From: Micavibrio sp. UBA5572
GTDB taxonomy: Bacteria > Pseudomonadota > Alphaproteobacteria > Micavibrionales > Micavibrionaceae
DNA length: 64,000 nucleotides
Direction: 5' to 3'
NCBI GenBank assembly: GCA_002425415.1
Contig: DIMG01000010.1
Location: 1 to 64,000 of the forward strand
Positions 42,808 to 52,092 of this stretch are shown in pieces. The notes beneath the pieces were generated by a model. It saw nothing but the letters and a program-made list of their open reading frames with translations. It had not been told where the DNA came from and made no database searches. Made by a program: the position numbers and the translations under genes. Position 1 is the stretch's first letter, and the number at the start of each line of letters is the position of its first letter.

Positions 42808-45270
42808 ATGAAATGGCTCGGGCGCTTCTTTTTATTTCTTATTTCCCTCGGTTTTATCGGGGCTGCTGCTGGCGTTGTTTTGGTTTGTGCTATTTTCTAC
42901 AAATACGGTCAGACTTTACCTGAATTCTCGCAGTTACAAGACTACCGCCCTCCCGTCGTCACCCGCGTTCATGCCGGAGATGGACGTTTTCTGGCTGAGT
43001 TTGCCGAAGAAAAACGGATTTTCGTTCCGATCAGTGAAATTCCAGACATCGTCAAACAAGCCTTTTTATCCGCCGAAGATCAGGATTTTTACAAGCACAA
43101 AGGCGTTGACCCGAAAGCGGTGGCGCGTGCCATTGTTACCAATTTGAAAAATCTTGGGACAGGTCGTCGTCCGGTGGGAGCATCGACCATTACACAACAA
43201 GTTGCTAAAAACTTTCTTCTGACCAACGAAGTTTCGTATGCCCGTAAAATCAAGGAAGCCATCCTTGCTTATAAAATGGAACAGGTTCTCTCGAAAGACA
43301 GAATTCTGGAACTGTATATGAACCAGATTTTTCTGGGCGCACGGTCTTATGGCGTTGCGGCTGCGTCCTTACATTATTTTAATAAGCCATTAAACGAGCT
43401 AAATGTTTCTGAGGCTGCGTTTCTGGCAGCTTTACCCAAAGCCCCTAATAATTACCATCCGGTTCACAAGCACGAGGCTGCAGTGGCGCGTCGTAACTGG
43501 GTGATTGACCGCATGGTTATTGAAGGGTATGTGACCGAGGCACAAGGCGAACTGGCAAAAGAAACATCTTTAGTGGTTGTTCCGGTCAAGGATGATGATG
43601 TCGTTGATGCTCCCTATTTCGCCGAAGAAGTCCGTCGTGAGTTGATTAAGGATTATGGGTCTGATGCTTTGTATGGTGGAGGATTATCTGTTCGCACCAG
43701 CCTTGACCCACGGTTACAATCCATTGCCGAAACTTCTTTGCAAAACGGCTTGATGGAGTACGACCGCCGCCACGGTTGGCGGGGTTCTGTTGCCCGTCTG
43801 GGGACGACTGAAAACTGGCAAGACGTTGTTAAAAATACACCGGGGCCTGTCGGAATGCTGGCGCAATGGCGGCTCGGAATGGTTCTGGATACTTCTGCTG
43901 GCCGTGTTGAAATCGGTTTCAGCGATGGCAGCAAAGGCCGTCTGGGTGATAAAGAAATCGAATGGAGCAAATCCAAGCCCTTAAAGGCCGGTGACCTTAT
44001 TCTGGCAGAAAAAGCAGAAGATAAAGAACAGGCTGATAAGACTCCTTATTTATTGCGTCAAGTTCCCGCTGTTCAGGGTGCGATTGTTGCTCTTGATCCC
44101 AATACTGGACGAATTCTCGCCATTCAAGGTGGGTGGAAATTTGATGGCAGTGAGTTTAACCGCGCGACACAGGCCGAGCGTCAACCCGGTTCTGCAATCA
44201 AGCCATTTGTTTATCTGGCGGCATTGGATAAAGGCTATACCCCTTCAACTATTATTCTGGATTCCCCTATAGTGTTTACTGATAGTGCCGGAAATGTCTG
44301 GCGTCCTGAAAACTATTCCGGTGAATTTTATGGCCCGACGCCATTGCGGGTCGGAGTCGAGAAATCCCGCAACCTGATGCCGATCCGTCTGGCACAACAG
44401 ATCGGCATTGAATCTGTTGTTGAATATGCCAATCGTTTCGGCGTTTCCAAAAATATGAAGCCTTATTTATCTGCCGCACTTGGGGCAACAGAAACAACGT
44501 TAATGAAACTCACTACGGCTTACGGTATGATTGTCAATGGCGGGAAAAAAGTTTCTCCGACTTTTATTGACCGCGTGCAAGATCGCTTCGGCAAGACCAT
44601 TGAAAAATCAGACACTCGTCCTTGCGTGGGATGTGGACCATTGGTGCGTTGGGAAAACCAATCGACACCCGACCTTCCCGATACGCGCGAACAAATTGCA
44701 GACCCGCGCACTACTTATCAGATGGTCTCTATTCTTGAAGGAGTTGTTCAACGCGGAACTGCCAAAAAGCTTCTCTCCCTTGGCCGCCCTCTGGCCGGTA
44801 AAACGGGGACAACCAATGATTCTAAAGACGCTTGGTTTATCGGCTTTACTCCTGATTTGGTGGTCGGCGTTTTCACAGGATTTGATGATCCAAAACCTTT
44901 AGGTAAAAAAGAAACCGGATCTTCTGTCGCTTTACCCATTTTCAAGGAGTTTATGGAGAAAGCACTCGATCAAGTTTCCCCGACACCGTTTCGTGTGCCA
45001 TCCGGTGTGCGCATGGTGCAAGTCAACGCCAAAACAGGCCAGCGCACTTATGCTGGTGATCCCAATGCAATCTGGGAACCGTTTCTTTCTGGAACAGAGC
45101 CTGGAACAGTTCCTCCATCTTATAGCGGATACCGTTCTTACGATGATGAAGAATCACAACATGATGCACAATTCGAAGTTCTTGATGAACCCCTTCCTGC
45201 TAGTGAGCTTTTAGAACCCCGTCCAGAAAATGGGTCTTCTTCCATGCAGGGCACTGGTGGGTTGTACTAA
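42808..45270 (+). CDS. mrcA: Penicillin-binding protein 1A (bifunctional)
   Basis: 820 residues. An N-terminal membrane anchor (about 5-31), then a GT51 glycosyltransferase domain with the catalytic Glu in SAEDQDFYKHKGVD, GASTITQQVAKNF, and ELYMNQIFLGARSYG. The transpeptidase domain has SxxK in PGSAIKPFVYLAAL, SxN in KSRNLMPIRL, and KTG in AGKTGTTNDSKDAWF. The long inserted domain between the two is typical of class A PBP1A. It polymerises and cross-links peptidoglycan during growth. It stands as a single gene ended by a terminator at 45393. Confidence 0.96.
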   Translation: MKWLGRFFLFLISLGFIGAAAGVVLVCAIFYKYGQTLPEFSQLQDYRPPVVTRVHAGDGRFLAEFAEEKRIFVPISEIPDIVKQAFLSAEDQDFYKHKGVDPKAVARAIVTNLKNLGTGRRPVGASTITQQVAKNFLLTNEVSYARKIKEAILAYKMEQVLSKDRILELYMNQIFLGARSYGVAAASLHYFNKPLNELNVSEAAFLAALPKAPNNYHPVHKHEAAVARRNWVIDRMVIEGYVTEAQGELAKETSLVVVPVKDDDVVDAPYFAEEVRRELIKDYGSDALYGGGLSVRTSLDPRLQSIAETSLQNGLMEYDRRHGWRGSVARLGTTENWQDVVKNTPGPVGMLAQWRLGMVLDTSAGRVEIGFSDGSKGRLGDKEIEWSKSKPLKAGDLILAEKAEDKEQADKTPYLLRQVPAVQGAIVALDPNTGRILAIQGGWKFDGSEFNRATQAERQPGSAIKPFVYLAALDKGYTPSTIILDSPIVFTDSAGNVWRPENYSGEFYGPTPLRVGVEKSRNLMPIRLAQQIGIESVVEYANRFGVSKNMKPYLSAALGATETTLMKLTTAYGMIVNGGKKVSPTFIDRVQDRFGKTIEKSDTRPCVGCGPLVRWENQSTPDLPDTREQIADPRTTYQMVSILEGVVQRGTAKKLLSLGRPLAGKTGTTNDSKDAWFIGFTPDLVVGVFTGFDDPKPLGKKETGSSVALPIFKEFMEKALDQVSPTPFRVPSGVRMVQVNAKTGQRTYAGDPNAIWEPFLSGTEPGTVPPSYSGYRSYDDEESQHDAQFEVLDEPLPASELLEPRPENGSSSMQGTGGLY

Positions 45271-45392
45271 TTTCCAATCCGTGACTTGCTATTAAAAAAA
45301 GTTTGTGTAAAAATTTATTTATGATAGATTTTGTCTCAAGAAAATAAAATATGCCTACCTCATCGGGATTTTCATTCCCTTATAAAAAAATC

Positions 45393-45425
45393 AGGTGCCC
45401 TTGTTATCATGTGGCACCTTTTTTT
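45393..45425 (+). terminator. Terminator between mrcA and thrC
   Basis: AGGTGCC (45393-45399) pairs with GGCACCT (45413-45419) and is followed by T7 (45419-45425). A run of A residues just upstream (45384-45390) makes it usable in the other direction too. It lies 120 bases after mrcA and 55 bases before thrC, so it most simply ends mrcA transcripts. Confidence 0.85.
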
Positions 45426-45479
45426 ATCTCATTCTGTGTTGGTTTATATTATAGTCTTTCGTATTCAAGGAGAACTTCC

Positions 45480-46850
45480 ATGCGTTATATTTCCACTCGC
45501 GGGCAAGCCACCGAATCAAGTTTTATTCAAGCCCTTTTATCTGGTCTTGCTTCGGATGGTGGATTATTCGTTCCTGTTTTCTGGCCATTTCTTGATGATA
45601 TCAATTCAGATCATACTTATTCCGACATTGCCCTGAAAGTTCTTTCACCTTTTATCGCCAAAGAAATTCCAGAAGATGATCTGAAAAAAATTATCGCGGA
45701 TACTTATAACCAAAATGTCTTTTCTGATCCCGACATTGCCCCGTTAAAGCCGATCGGCAATGATGTTTTTTTGATGGAGCTTTTTCATGGCCCGACTTTG
45801 GCATTCAAAGATGTGGCCTTGCAGTTACTCGGTCGGTTATTCGATTACGTTTTAGAAAAAAATGGACAGACAATCACAATTATCGGCGCAACATCAGGTG
45901 ATACCGGATCTGCCGCTATCGAAGCCTGTAAAGGGCGTAAAAATATCTCTATTACCATTCTTCACCCCCAAGGGCGCACTTCAGAAATCCAACGGCGTCA
46001 AATGACCAGTGTCATTGCAGATAATGTCCACAATCTAGCCGTTGAAGGCACATTTGATGATTGTCAAAATCTGGTCAAACAAGCTTTTTCCGATCAATCT
46101 TTACGAGAGGCCAAAAACCTGTCGGCGATCAATTCAATCAACTGGGCGCGTATTATTTCCCAAAGTGTGTATTACGTTGATGCGGCGCGTCAACTTGGTG
46201 AAACACCCGCATTTGCTGTCCCCACCGGAAATTTCGGCAATATCTATGCTGCGTGGGTTGCCAAACAAATGGGGGCAAATATTGGATCTTTGGTGATCGG
46301 GTCAAACCGCAATGATATTCTGACCCGTTTTTTTGAAAGCGGAGAGATGAAGCTCCACGATATTGTTCCGAGCCATAGCCCAAGTATGGACATTCAGATT
46401 TCAAGCAATTTCGAGCGATTCCTTTATGATTGTCTGGGGCGCGATTCAGATCGGCTCAATCAGCTTATGGCCTCCTTTCGGAAAACAGGTCATTATACTT
46501 TAGAAGAGGATGCGCTTGACGGGGCGCGTAAAAACTTCATTGCCCGCAGGTGCTCCGATGACGACACTGTTGCTACGATCAAGAAGGTCTATGACGAATC
46601 CGGCATTATCATTGATCCACATACTGCGGTTGGGGTTCATGCCCTTCATACGTCCGGACTTGAGCATCAAGGCCCTTGTGTTGCTATGGCGTGTGCACAT
46701 CCTGCCAAATTTCCTGATGTGGTTCACCGCGCCATCGGTGTGCGACCACCGTTACCGGATCATTTGGCAGATCTCTTGACGCGTCCTGAAAAATTCAGCG
46801 TCATTGCCAATGATTTCGACACTCTTAAAACCCATTTGCTTTCTGTTTAA
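45480..46850 (+). CDS. thrC: Threonine synthase
   Basis: 456 residues from the ATG at 45480, preceded by AAGGAG at 45467-45472. A longer in-frame start at 45351 would read through the terminator hairpin and is rejected. The PLP enzyme makes threonine from O-phosphohomoserine. N-terminal MRYISTRGQ, the PLP lysine in HGPTLAFKDVALQLLG, IGATSGDTGSAAIEAC and the late IDPHTAVGVHAL are all as expected for the long (E. coli-like) class. It is a single gene ending at a palindromic terminator shared with the porin. Confidence 0.95.
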   Translation: MRYISTRGQATESSFIQALLSGLASDGGLFVPVFWPFLDDINSDHTYSDIALKVLSPFIAKEIPEDDLKKIIADTYNQNVFSDPDIAPLKPIGNDVFLMELFHGPTLAFKDVALQLLGRLFDYVLEKNGQTITIIGATSGDTGSAAIEACKGRKNISITILHPQGRTSEIQRRQMTSVIADNVHNLAVEGTFDDCQNLVKQAFSDQSLREAKNLSAINSINWARIISQSVYYVDAARQLGETPAFAVPTGNFGNIYAAWVAKQMGANIGSLVIGSNRNDILTRFFESGEMKLHDIVPSHSPSMDIQISSNFERFLYDCLGRDSDRLNQLMASFRKTGHYTLEEDALDGARKNFIARRCSDDDTVATIKKVYDESGIIIDPHTAVGVHALHTSGLEHQGPCVAMACAHPAKFPDVVHRAIGVRPPLPDHLADLLTRPEKFSVIANDFDTLKTHLLSV

Positions 46851-46891
46851 AAGTTTCTGGTTTTAAAAATTAACACTCTGGAAAATTTATG

Positions 46892-46921
46892 AAAAAAGGG
46901 CGGGAAAGTCCCGCCCTTTCA
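46892..46921 (-). terminator. Bidirectional terminator between thrC and porin
   Basis: AAAGGGCGGGA (46895-46905) and TCCCGCCCTTT (46909-46919) form an 11-bp stem with a very short loop. T-runs of four to six bases follow on the minus strand, fewer on the plus, so it mainly serves the porin but can stop thrC. Confidence 0.88.
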
Positions 46922-46948
46922 ATCTCTCATTTCTAAATCCAGTGAGGA

Positions 46949-47941
46949 TTAGAAGTTGATTTGTGTACCAACTGTTACAGTTGTTGCATCTTCATCAGAT
47001 TCGTCTTCTTCTGTGTAAGCAACAGAACCACGGAAGGTCATGCCTGGACCGTAGGTGTAAACAACACCACCGGTGTAACGATCGAGGTCGATTGTATCAT
47101 CATCGTCGTTTTCGTTCAGGTAAGATAGACCGAGTTTGTATGGGCCAACAGTGTAATCACCGCCAACAACCCATGTGTCTGTGTCGTTGCTGTCTTCGTC
47201 AAGGTTGGTGTAAATTGCACCAAGACCGAAAGCACCGATATCCAAATCAGCACCAACATTCCACTCGTCTACATCGTTGCCGCCATCAGCATAACCAGCA
47301 CCGAGGATCACACCTACGTTGCTAACCATACCTTCATAACGAGCAGCCAATTCCCATACATCATCTGTATCTTGAACGCCTTCAGCGGAGTTCCCTGTTA
47401 CATCACGTGAATCGTCACCAGCTTCAGGAGTGAAGGATGCACCAGCTTGGAAACCAGAGTATACTGGAGACAAGTAAGTGATTTTGTCTGCTTTTGTGCT
47501 GAGGTCGTTGTCGTAGTCAGCTGCACCAAAAGTGGTTGGGCTGATGTATTGACGGATACCATCGATGTTGTCGTCTGCAGAAGGAGCAGCAACTTGCAAC
47601 AAGTAAGCAGCGCCGTCTTCAGAACCGAAGTTTACGCGACCCCAAGAGCCAGCGAAGTAAGCATAAGATTCATCAACATCAAAGCTATCGCCTGAATCGG
47701 CTTTTGCTTCGATATGAGCACCAACAGTCAAACCATTGTCCAATGTTGTTTCGCCACCGAAGTGTACTTCTGTGTTACGAAGGATGTCCACATCGCGAAC
47801 GTCATCTTCGTTTGTGTAGTTTACGTAGCCTTTAAAATGACCACCGAGGTTCAATTTAACGCCTGAGTCATCTTGTGCCATTGCTGGGGAAACAGCAAGG
47901 GTCAGAGCAACAGCAGCAGCGCCGAGCATAAGTTTATTCAT
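46949..47941 (-). CDS. General porin (outer-membrane beta barrel)
   Basis: 330 residues from the ATG at 47941 (MNKLMLGAAAVALTLAVSPA), with GGAGG upstream; the ATG 15 bases earlier is not used. The signal peptide ends in AMA and the mature protein starts QDDSGVKLNLGGHFKGYVNY. The pattern of short beta strands, GSWGRVNFGSEDGAAYLL near the constriction loop and the C-terminal ...VTVGTQINF ending in Phe are hallmarks of gram-negative trimeric porins. It is strikingly Asp/Glu-rich, which suggests a cation-selective pore. A single gene, probably strongly expressed, with a structured 5' leader. Confidence 0.9.
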   Translation of the reverse strand: MNKLMLGAAAVALTLAVSPAMAQDDSGVKLNLGGHFKGYVNYTNEDDVRDVDILRNTEVHFGGETTLDNGLTVGAHIEAKADSGDSFDVDESYAYFAGSWGRVNFGSEDGAAYLLQVAAPSADDNIDGIRQYISPTTFGAADYDNDLSTKADKITYLSPVYSGFQAGASFTPEAGDDSRDVTGNSAEGVQDTDDVWELAARYEGMVSNVGVILGAGYADGGNDVDEWNVGADLDIGAFGLGAIYTNLDEDSNDTDTWVVGGDYTVGPYKLGLSYLNENDDDDTIDLDRYTGGVVYTYGPGMTFRGSVAYTEEDESDEDATTVTVGTQINF

Positions 47942-47980
47942 GGAATATTCCTCCAATTAGTGTTGAATTCCGTAGTCAAG

Positions 47981-48026
47981 TTCCTGAGAACCAGTACCAC
48001 ACGAGTGTGTCGCTGTTTTTCAGGAA
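47981..48026 (-). ncRNA. Stem-loop at the 5' end of porin mRNA
   Basis: TTCCTGA (47981-47987) pairs with TCAGGAA (48020-48026), extended inward by AACCAG/CTGTTT with one mismatch and capped by CACA...TGTG. The candidate promoter would start transcription near 48037, so this hairpin would stand at the very 5' end of the leader, as for stabilising stems of ompA-type mRNAs. Structure is by eye. Confidence 0.5.
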
Positions 48027-48043
48027 TCCAGACAGACACAGGT

Positions 48044-48074
48044 GCTATATTCCTCTTCCTCAGTCTTTTTTCAA
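48044..48074 (-). promoter_or_regulatory. Possible porin promoter
   Basis: TTGAAA (48069-48074) and TATAGC (48044-48049) on the minus strand, 19 bases apart; shifting the -10 one base gives an 18-base spacer. Moderate match. It fits a leader of about 95 bases before the porin start. Confidence 0.4.
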
Positions 48075-48146
48075 GCAAATGGAGCAAAGCAATCATAAAT
48101 CAGAAAAAGGTGTGACATAAAAAACACTATTGTTTTTCATATTTAT

Positions 48147-49121
48147 TCAGGATGTTAGCTGTCCAGCAAATTCCGGCCCTACACCCGCAATCCACGGATG
48201 CGCGTCCCCAGACTCTTCATAGGCTTTTTCCTTTAACAGGCAAGACTCAAGCCCAACTCGATAATTGGGGTAAAGAAGCTTTACACCCAGATCTATCTTG
48301 ATCTTGGTATTGCGTACGGATTTATTTTCCGAGTAAAAGCTGATGGTAATCGGTGCCAGATTCGCATCCTCAAAACGCACCAATGGGGGAGGCTCCTGAC
48401 CCAGCAAACGGGAGGCATAAGCAATGACTTCATGGCTTGGCGCAGGCTCATCATCCGCAACGTTGTATATTTCCCCCGCTTTGGGCGCATGCATCGAATT
48501 GACTAGTACTGCCACAATATCATCAACATGGACGCGACAGAATGCATGACCCGGTTTCATAATACGGCGGGCTATGCCCGATCTGATAGAATCCAATGCA
48601 CAACGGCCTGGCCCGTATATTCCCGCCAGTCTGAAAATATGGACTGGCAGTTTATGACCGTGGACAAGGGATATCCATTGATTTTCAGCACGGGCGCGGC
48701 GTGTCCCGCGAATCGTGGATGGGCGTGATGGTGACATTTCATCGACCCATGCACCGTCACGGTCGCCGTACACTCCGGTCGTTGATAAATATCCAACCCA
48801 TTCCAGTTCCGGCATCATGTGGATAATATCTTCGGCATGATGTTCGAAGACAATGTCACCTTCCTGACCCGGAGGCGTCGAAATTAAGAGATGCGTTGTC
48901 CCCGCCATCATGGAAAACGGATCGCCCAGAGGCTTGTCATCATCAAAAACGTAAGCTTCCAAGCCATGCGCCCTCATGGCTGCCCGTTTTTCTTTCGTCC
49001 GCGTCGTTCCGCCGACAACCCATTCTTCTTCACCTGAAACAGATAATGCCCGCAAAGCTTCCGCCAAATGGTGGGCTGTATAACCATAGCCAAAACAAAA
49101 TAACTTTTTCTTCTTCGCCAT
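48147..49121 (-). CDS. NAD(P)-dependent epimerase/SDR-family oxidoreductase
   Basis: 324 residues from the ATG at 49121 (MAKKKKLFCFGYGYTAHHLA); an earlier in-frame start adds a poorly conserved tail. FGYGYTA is a variant of the Gly-rich Rossmann loop. STTGVYGDRDGAWVDE contains the YxxxK-type region of extended SDRs in altered form, and VHVDDIVAVLV and IYNVADDEPAPSHEVI are typical of YeeZ-like epimerases. Substrate is unknown. The C-terminal extension includes a stretch (NTKIKIDLGVKLLYPNYRVG) seen in this subgroup. No pathway partner is adjacent. Confidence 0.8.
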   Translation of the reverse strand: MAKKKKLFCFGYGYTAHHLAEALRALSVSGEEEWVVGGTTRTKEKRAAMRAHGLEAYVFDDDKPLGDPFSMMAGTTHLLISTPPGQEGDIVFEHHAEDIIHMMPELEWVGYLSTTGVYGDRDGAWVDEMSPSRPSTIRGTRRARAENQWISLVHGHKLPVHIFRLAGIYGPGRCALDSIRSGIARRIMKPGHAFCRVHVDDIVAVLVNSMHAPKAGEIYNVADDEPAPSHEVIAYASRLLGQEPPPLVRFEDANLAPITISFYSENKSVRNTKIKIDLGVKLLYPNYRVGLESCLLKEKAYEESGDAHPWIAGVGPEFAGQLTS

Positions 49122-49261
49122 TCTTGATTTTAAATTTCTTTGTAATGTGCTGTCCGAAATCAAATCCTTGATTTTCGTTGGGCAGAACCAATAATCTATT
49201 ATTATATAATGCTGCACTTGCGAAAAAGGCAAGAGAAGTTTGCTCCTATCCCGTAAATAGC

Positions 49262-49930
49262 TTAAAAATCAACATTGCCGTAATGTTTGGCCGGTATATG
49301 ACCGGGAAGTCTTTCTTCCAAAACACCTTGGAAACTAGGGCGGGACTTTACGCGGGCATACCATTCACGGGCAACCTGATGCTGATCCCATGGAACATCC
49401 CCAATATAATCCACGGTCGATAGATGGGCAGCAGCGGCAATGTCTGCTTGGGAAAAATGATCGCCTGCCAGCCAATTCCGTTTTTCACACAAGAAGCTGA
49501 TGTAATCGAGGTGGTAATGAATATTGGCATGCCCCGCCCGAATGGCAGTCCCGTTTGGTTCTCCCAAACGTAAAAACCGTTTCATCATTTTCTCTCCGAC
49601 CAGATTGTCGGTGACTTCCCGTGAAAATTTTATATCAAACCACGACACCAAGCGTCTTGTTTCTGCCCGTTGTGAGGAATCCGCGCCTAGAAGGTTAATC
49701 TCGGGATAGACCTCTTCCAGATACTCCCCTATGACCCAACTCCCCGAAAGGGTCGTTCCATCTTCTTCAACCAGAACCGGAACATCCCCCGCAGGATTGA
49801 GAGCCAAAAAATCAGTCCGCCTTTCCCAAACTTTTTCCAGTTTGAGATCGAATACCAATCCCTTTTCCGATAGTATGATTCGGATTTTACGGGAAGACGG
49901 CTGAAGCCATAGATGAAAAAGTGTGCGCAT
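49262..49930 (-). CDS. Glutathione S-transferase family protein
   Basis: 222 residues from the ATG at 49930 (MRTLFHLWLQPSSRKIRIIL). The N-terminal thioredoxin-like domain has the cis-Pro in AGDVPVLVEEDG and the glutathione-contact pair LSGSWVIGEYLEE (Ser instead of the common Glu-Ser). The helical C-terminal domain has GDHFSQADIAAAAHLSTVDYIG with the conserved N-capping Asp. A likely catalytic Ser lies in QPSSRKIR. Substrate cannot be inferred. It lies between the SDR gene and the divergent cytochrome b561. Confidence 0.85.
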   Translation of the reverse strand: MRTLFHLWLQPSSRKIRIILSEKGLVFDLKLEKVWERRTDFLALNPAGDVPVLVEEDGTTLSGSWVIGEYLEEVYPEINLLGADSSQRAETRRLVSWFDIKFSREVTDNLVGEKMMKRFLRLGEPNGTAIRAGHANIHYHLDYISFLCEKRNWLAGDHFSQADIAAAAHLSTVDYIGDVPWDQHQVAREWYARVKSRPSFQGVLEERLPGHIPAKHYGNVDF

Positions 49931-50036
49931 CTTGATTTTAGAGTACCCGAATTCTACACTTACGACCAGTGGTGAATTGTCACTTCGTTGATATTCATTG
50001 CATAGTTTTATTTTTATTTTTATTTTGGGGTCTTTT

Positions 50037-50615
50037 ATGAGCAATCATTACACGCGCGTTGCTATTGTTTTGCACTGGCTGATCGGCTTATCCATTATTG
50101 GCTTGCTCATTCTGGGTTTGACGATGGAAGATTTTCCTGCCGATTATCGTAAGACTGCTTATATGATTCACAAATCACTGGGGCTCAGCGTTCTAGTTTT
50201 AAGTCTCTTCCGTTTGATATGGAGATTAACGCACCCCGTTCCGGCGCTGCCTTCCGACATGAAAGTCTGGGAAAAATTTGCAGCACACGCCGTCCATGCC
50301 GGACTTTATTTTTTGATGATTGCTTTGCCGCTCACCGGATGGGCTCTGGTTTCAAGTAGCCCCAGAGGTTTTCCGACGATCTGGTTTGGTTTGTTCGAAT
50401 GGCCTCCTCTGCCGGTTTTATCCGAAATCGTCAATAAAAAAGAAGTTTCCCACAGTTTTGCAAATATTCATGAAATTTTAGCGTGGATTGCAATCAGCCT
50501 GATTCTTCTTCATCTGGGTGCGGCGTTGAAACATCATTTTATAACTCGTGATGGCATATTGGTCAGGATGTTGCCGTTTTTGAAGCCTTTGTCTTTAACA
50601 AAGAAAGATATGTAG
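50037..50615 (+). CDS. Cytochrome b561 family membrane protein
   Basis: 192 residues from the ATG at 50037 (MSNHYTRVAIVLHWLIGLSI), four transmembrane helices. Haem-ligand histidines are expected in VLHWLIG, IHKSLGLSVL, AAHAVHAGLYFL and NIHEILAWIAISL, plus LHLGAALKHHF near the C-terminus. Such proteins move electrons between the quinol pool and periplasmic acceptors. It precedes uppP by about 120 bases on the same strand. Confidence 0.9.
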   Translation: MSNHYTRVAIVLHWLIGLSIIGLLILGLTMEDFPADYRKTAYMIHKSLGLSVLVLSLFRLIWRLTHPVPALPSDMKVWEKFAAHAVHAGLYFLMIALPLTGWALVSSSPRGFPTIWFGLFEWPPLPVLSEIVNKKEVSHSFANIHEILAWIAISLILLHLGAALKHHFITRDGILVRMLPFLKPLSLTKKDM

Positions 50616-50735
50616 CGGTTTCAAACCCCGCAATGTCAAAAATCGAGAGAAAATTTCCTTGTCTTTGCTATGGCAATCAGGCAGTTTGTGCCTTCGCAGA
50701 ATTGTATCTCTAATAATGAAACGAGACTTGGTATT

Positions 50736-51527
50736 ATGACCGAATTTTTTCACGCCTTTCTTCTTGGAATCGTAGAGGGTTTTACCGAGTTTTTGCCCAT
50801 CTCTTCAACAGGACATCTGATTTTGGCCGGAGATGCGTTGGGATTTCATATACCAATCGCCAAAATGTTTATGGTTGTTATCCAATTGGGCGCGATTTTA
50901 TCGGTTTGCTGGCTTTATCGTGTACGTCTGTTTGACGTGGCTTTGCATCTGAACGAGAAGAAACAACAAAATTTTGTCCTTAAAATTATTGTCGCTTTTA
51001 TGCCTGCTGCCGTGATCGGCCTTTCCTTTCATCATATTATTGAAGAAAAGCTCTTTTCGCCCCTTATCGTGTCAATCTTTCTGGTTGTCGGTGGGGTTGC
51101 CATTGCCGTTATCGAAAAATTCAAGCCTGAAGCCACTACACAAACAATCGATGATATTTCTATCAAGCAGGCTTTTATGATCGGATGCGCGCAAATAGTC
51201 TCTCTTGTTCCGGGCACTTCACGTTCCGGCGCAACCATTATGGGCGGGATGCTGGCCAAACTTGATCGCAAAGCAGCCACAGAATTTTCATTCTTTCTGG
51301 CTATTCCGGTTATGTTCGGCGCAACTTTTCTTGATATTTTTAAATACGGCACCTCTTTGACACCGCAAGATATTCTGGTGATTGCCGTCGGGTTTATTGT
51401 GTCATTCTTTGCGGGTCTGGCCTCTATCAAATTTTTGGTCAAATTTGTTGGGTCGCATAGTTTTATGCCCTTTGCTATTTACCGCATTTTGTTCGGTGGA
51501 GCCATGCTGGTCTATTACACGCTTTAG
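50736..51527 (+). CDS. uppP: Undecaprenyl-diphosphatase (BacA type)
   Basis: 263 residues from the ATG at 50736 (MTEFFHAFLLGIVEGFTEFL); a longer in-frame start adds 22 poorly conserved residues. An inner-membrane enzyme that dephosphorylates undecaprenyl diphosphate to recycle the carrier lipid for wall synthesis. The motifs EGFTEFLPISSTGH and PGTSRSGATIMGG are intact. The last four bases overlap the end of rsmD on the opposite strand. Confidence 0.95.
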   Translation: MTEFFHAFLLGIVEGFTEFLPISSTGHLILAGDALGFHIPIAKMFMVVIQLGAILSVCWLYRVRLFDVALHLNEKKQQNFVLKIIVAFMPAAVIGLSFHHIIEEKLFSPLIVSIFLVVGGVAIAVIEKFKPEATTQTIDDISIKQAFMIGCAQIVSLVPGTSRSGATIMGGMLAKLDRKAATEFSFFLAIPVMFGATFLDIFKYGTSLTPQDILVIAVGFIVSFFAGLASIKFLVKFVGSHSFMPFAIYRILFGGAMLVYYTL

Positions 51528-52069
51528 ATTTTCATGAATCTGACTATGGTTTCGCCATAGGATTTTTCAAAATCGATTGTCCCAAAAGCGGATGGACATC
51601 TCCATTCCTTTTCACTTTCAAGAACAATCCATGCCCCATCGTTCAACCAATTTCCGTTTTTTAGATTGATTAGAGTTGGTTCGATCAAACTCTTTCGATA
51701 GGGCGGATCAAGAAAAACCAAATCAAATTTTTCTGTTGCTTGCGGCCTTGTACCAATTTTTGTAACATCTTCTTGTTTGAAAATGGTGGTTTTATCCAGT
51801 TTCAAAGCACGGGCATTATCTTGTGCGAGAGAAAGGGAAACACGCGAGACATCACAAAAAAATGCGCTGGCAGCCCCTTGGGACAAGGCCTCAAGACCCA
51901 ATGCACCCGTGCCACAAAATCCATCAAGAACATGGGCATCCACAACTGCCCCACGAGAAAACAGAGCGTTGAATATTGCAAGGCGAACTTTATCTGTGGT
52001 TGGCCGGATGTCTTGACCTTGTGGTGTTTTTAGAGGATGGCCTCTGCATGTTCCGCCAATAATCCGCAT
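51524..52069 (-). CDS. rsmD: 16S rRNA (guanine966-N2)-methyltransferase
   Basis: 181 residues, a usual length. SAM-binding motif DGFCGTGALGLEALSQGA and catalytic DPPY in LVFLDPPYRK are intact. The start MRIIGGTCRGHPLKTPQG with RPTTDKVRLAIFNAL is characteristic of RsmD. It modifies G966 (E. coli numbering) of 16S rRNA in the 30S subunit. It follows rluB by 23 bases on the same strand, a common pairing of rRNA-modification genes in alphaproteobacteria. Confidence 0.94.
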   Translation of the reverse strand: MRIIGGTCRGHPLKTPQGQDIRPTTDKVRLAIFNALFSRGAVVDAHVLDGFCGTGALGLEALSQGAASAFFCDVSRVSLSLAQDNARALKLDKTTIFKQEDVTKIGTRPQATEKFDLVFLDPPYRKSLIEPTLINLKNGNWLNDGAWIVLESEKEWRCPSAFGTIDFEKSYGETIVRFMKI

Positions 52070-52092
52070 TGATATTCAGCCCGAAAATCTTT

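Noticed and set aside
45351..45479. Longer N-terminus for thrC, or a threonine leader peptide
   Set aside because: The segment crosses a strong terminator, lacks runs of Thr or Ile codons expected for thr attenuation, and the ATG at 45480 has a perfect ribosome site.
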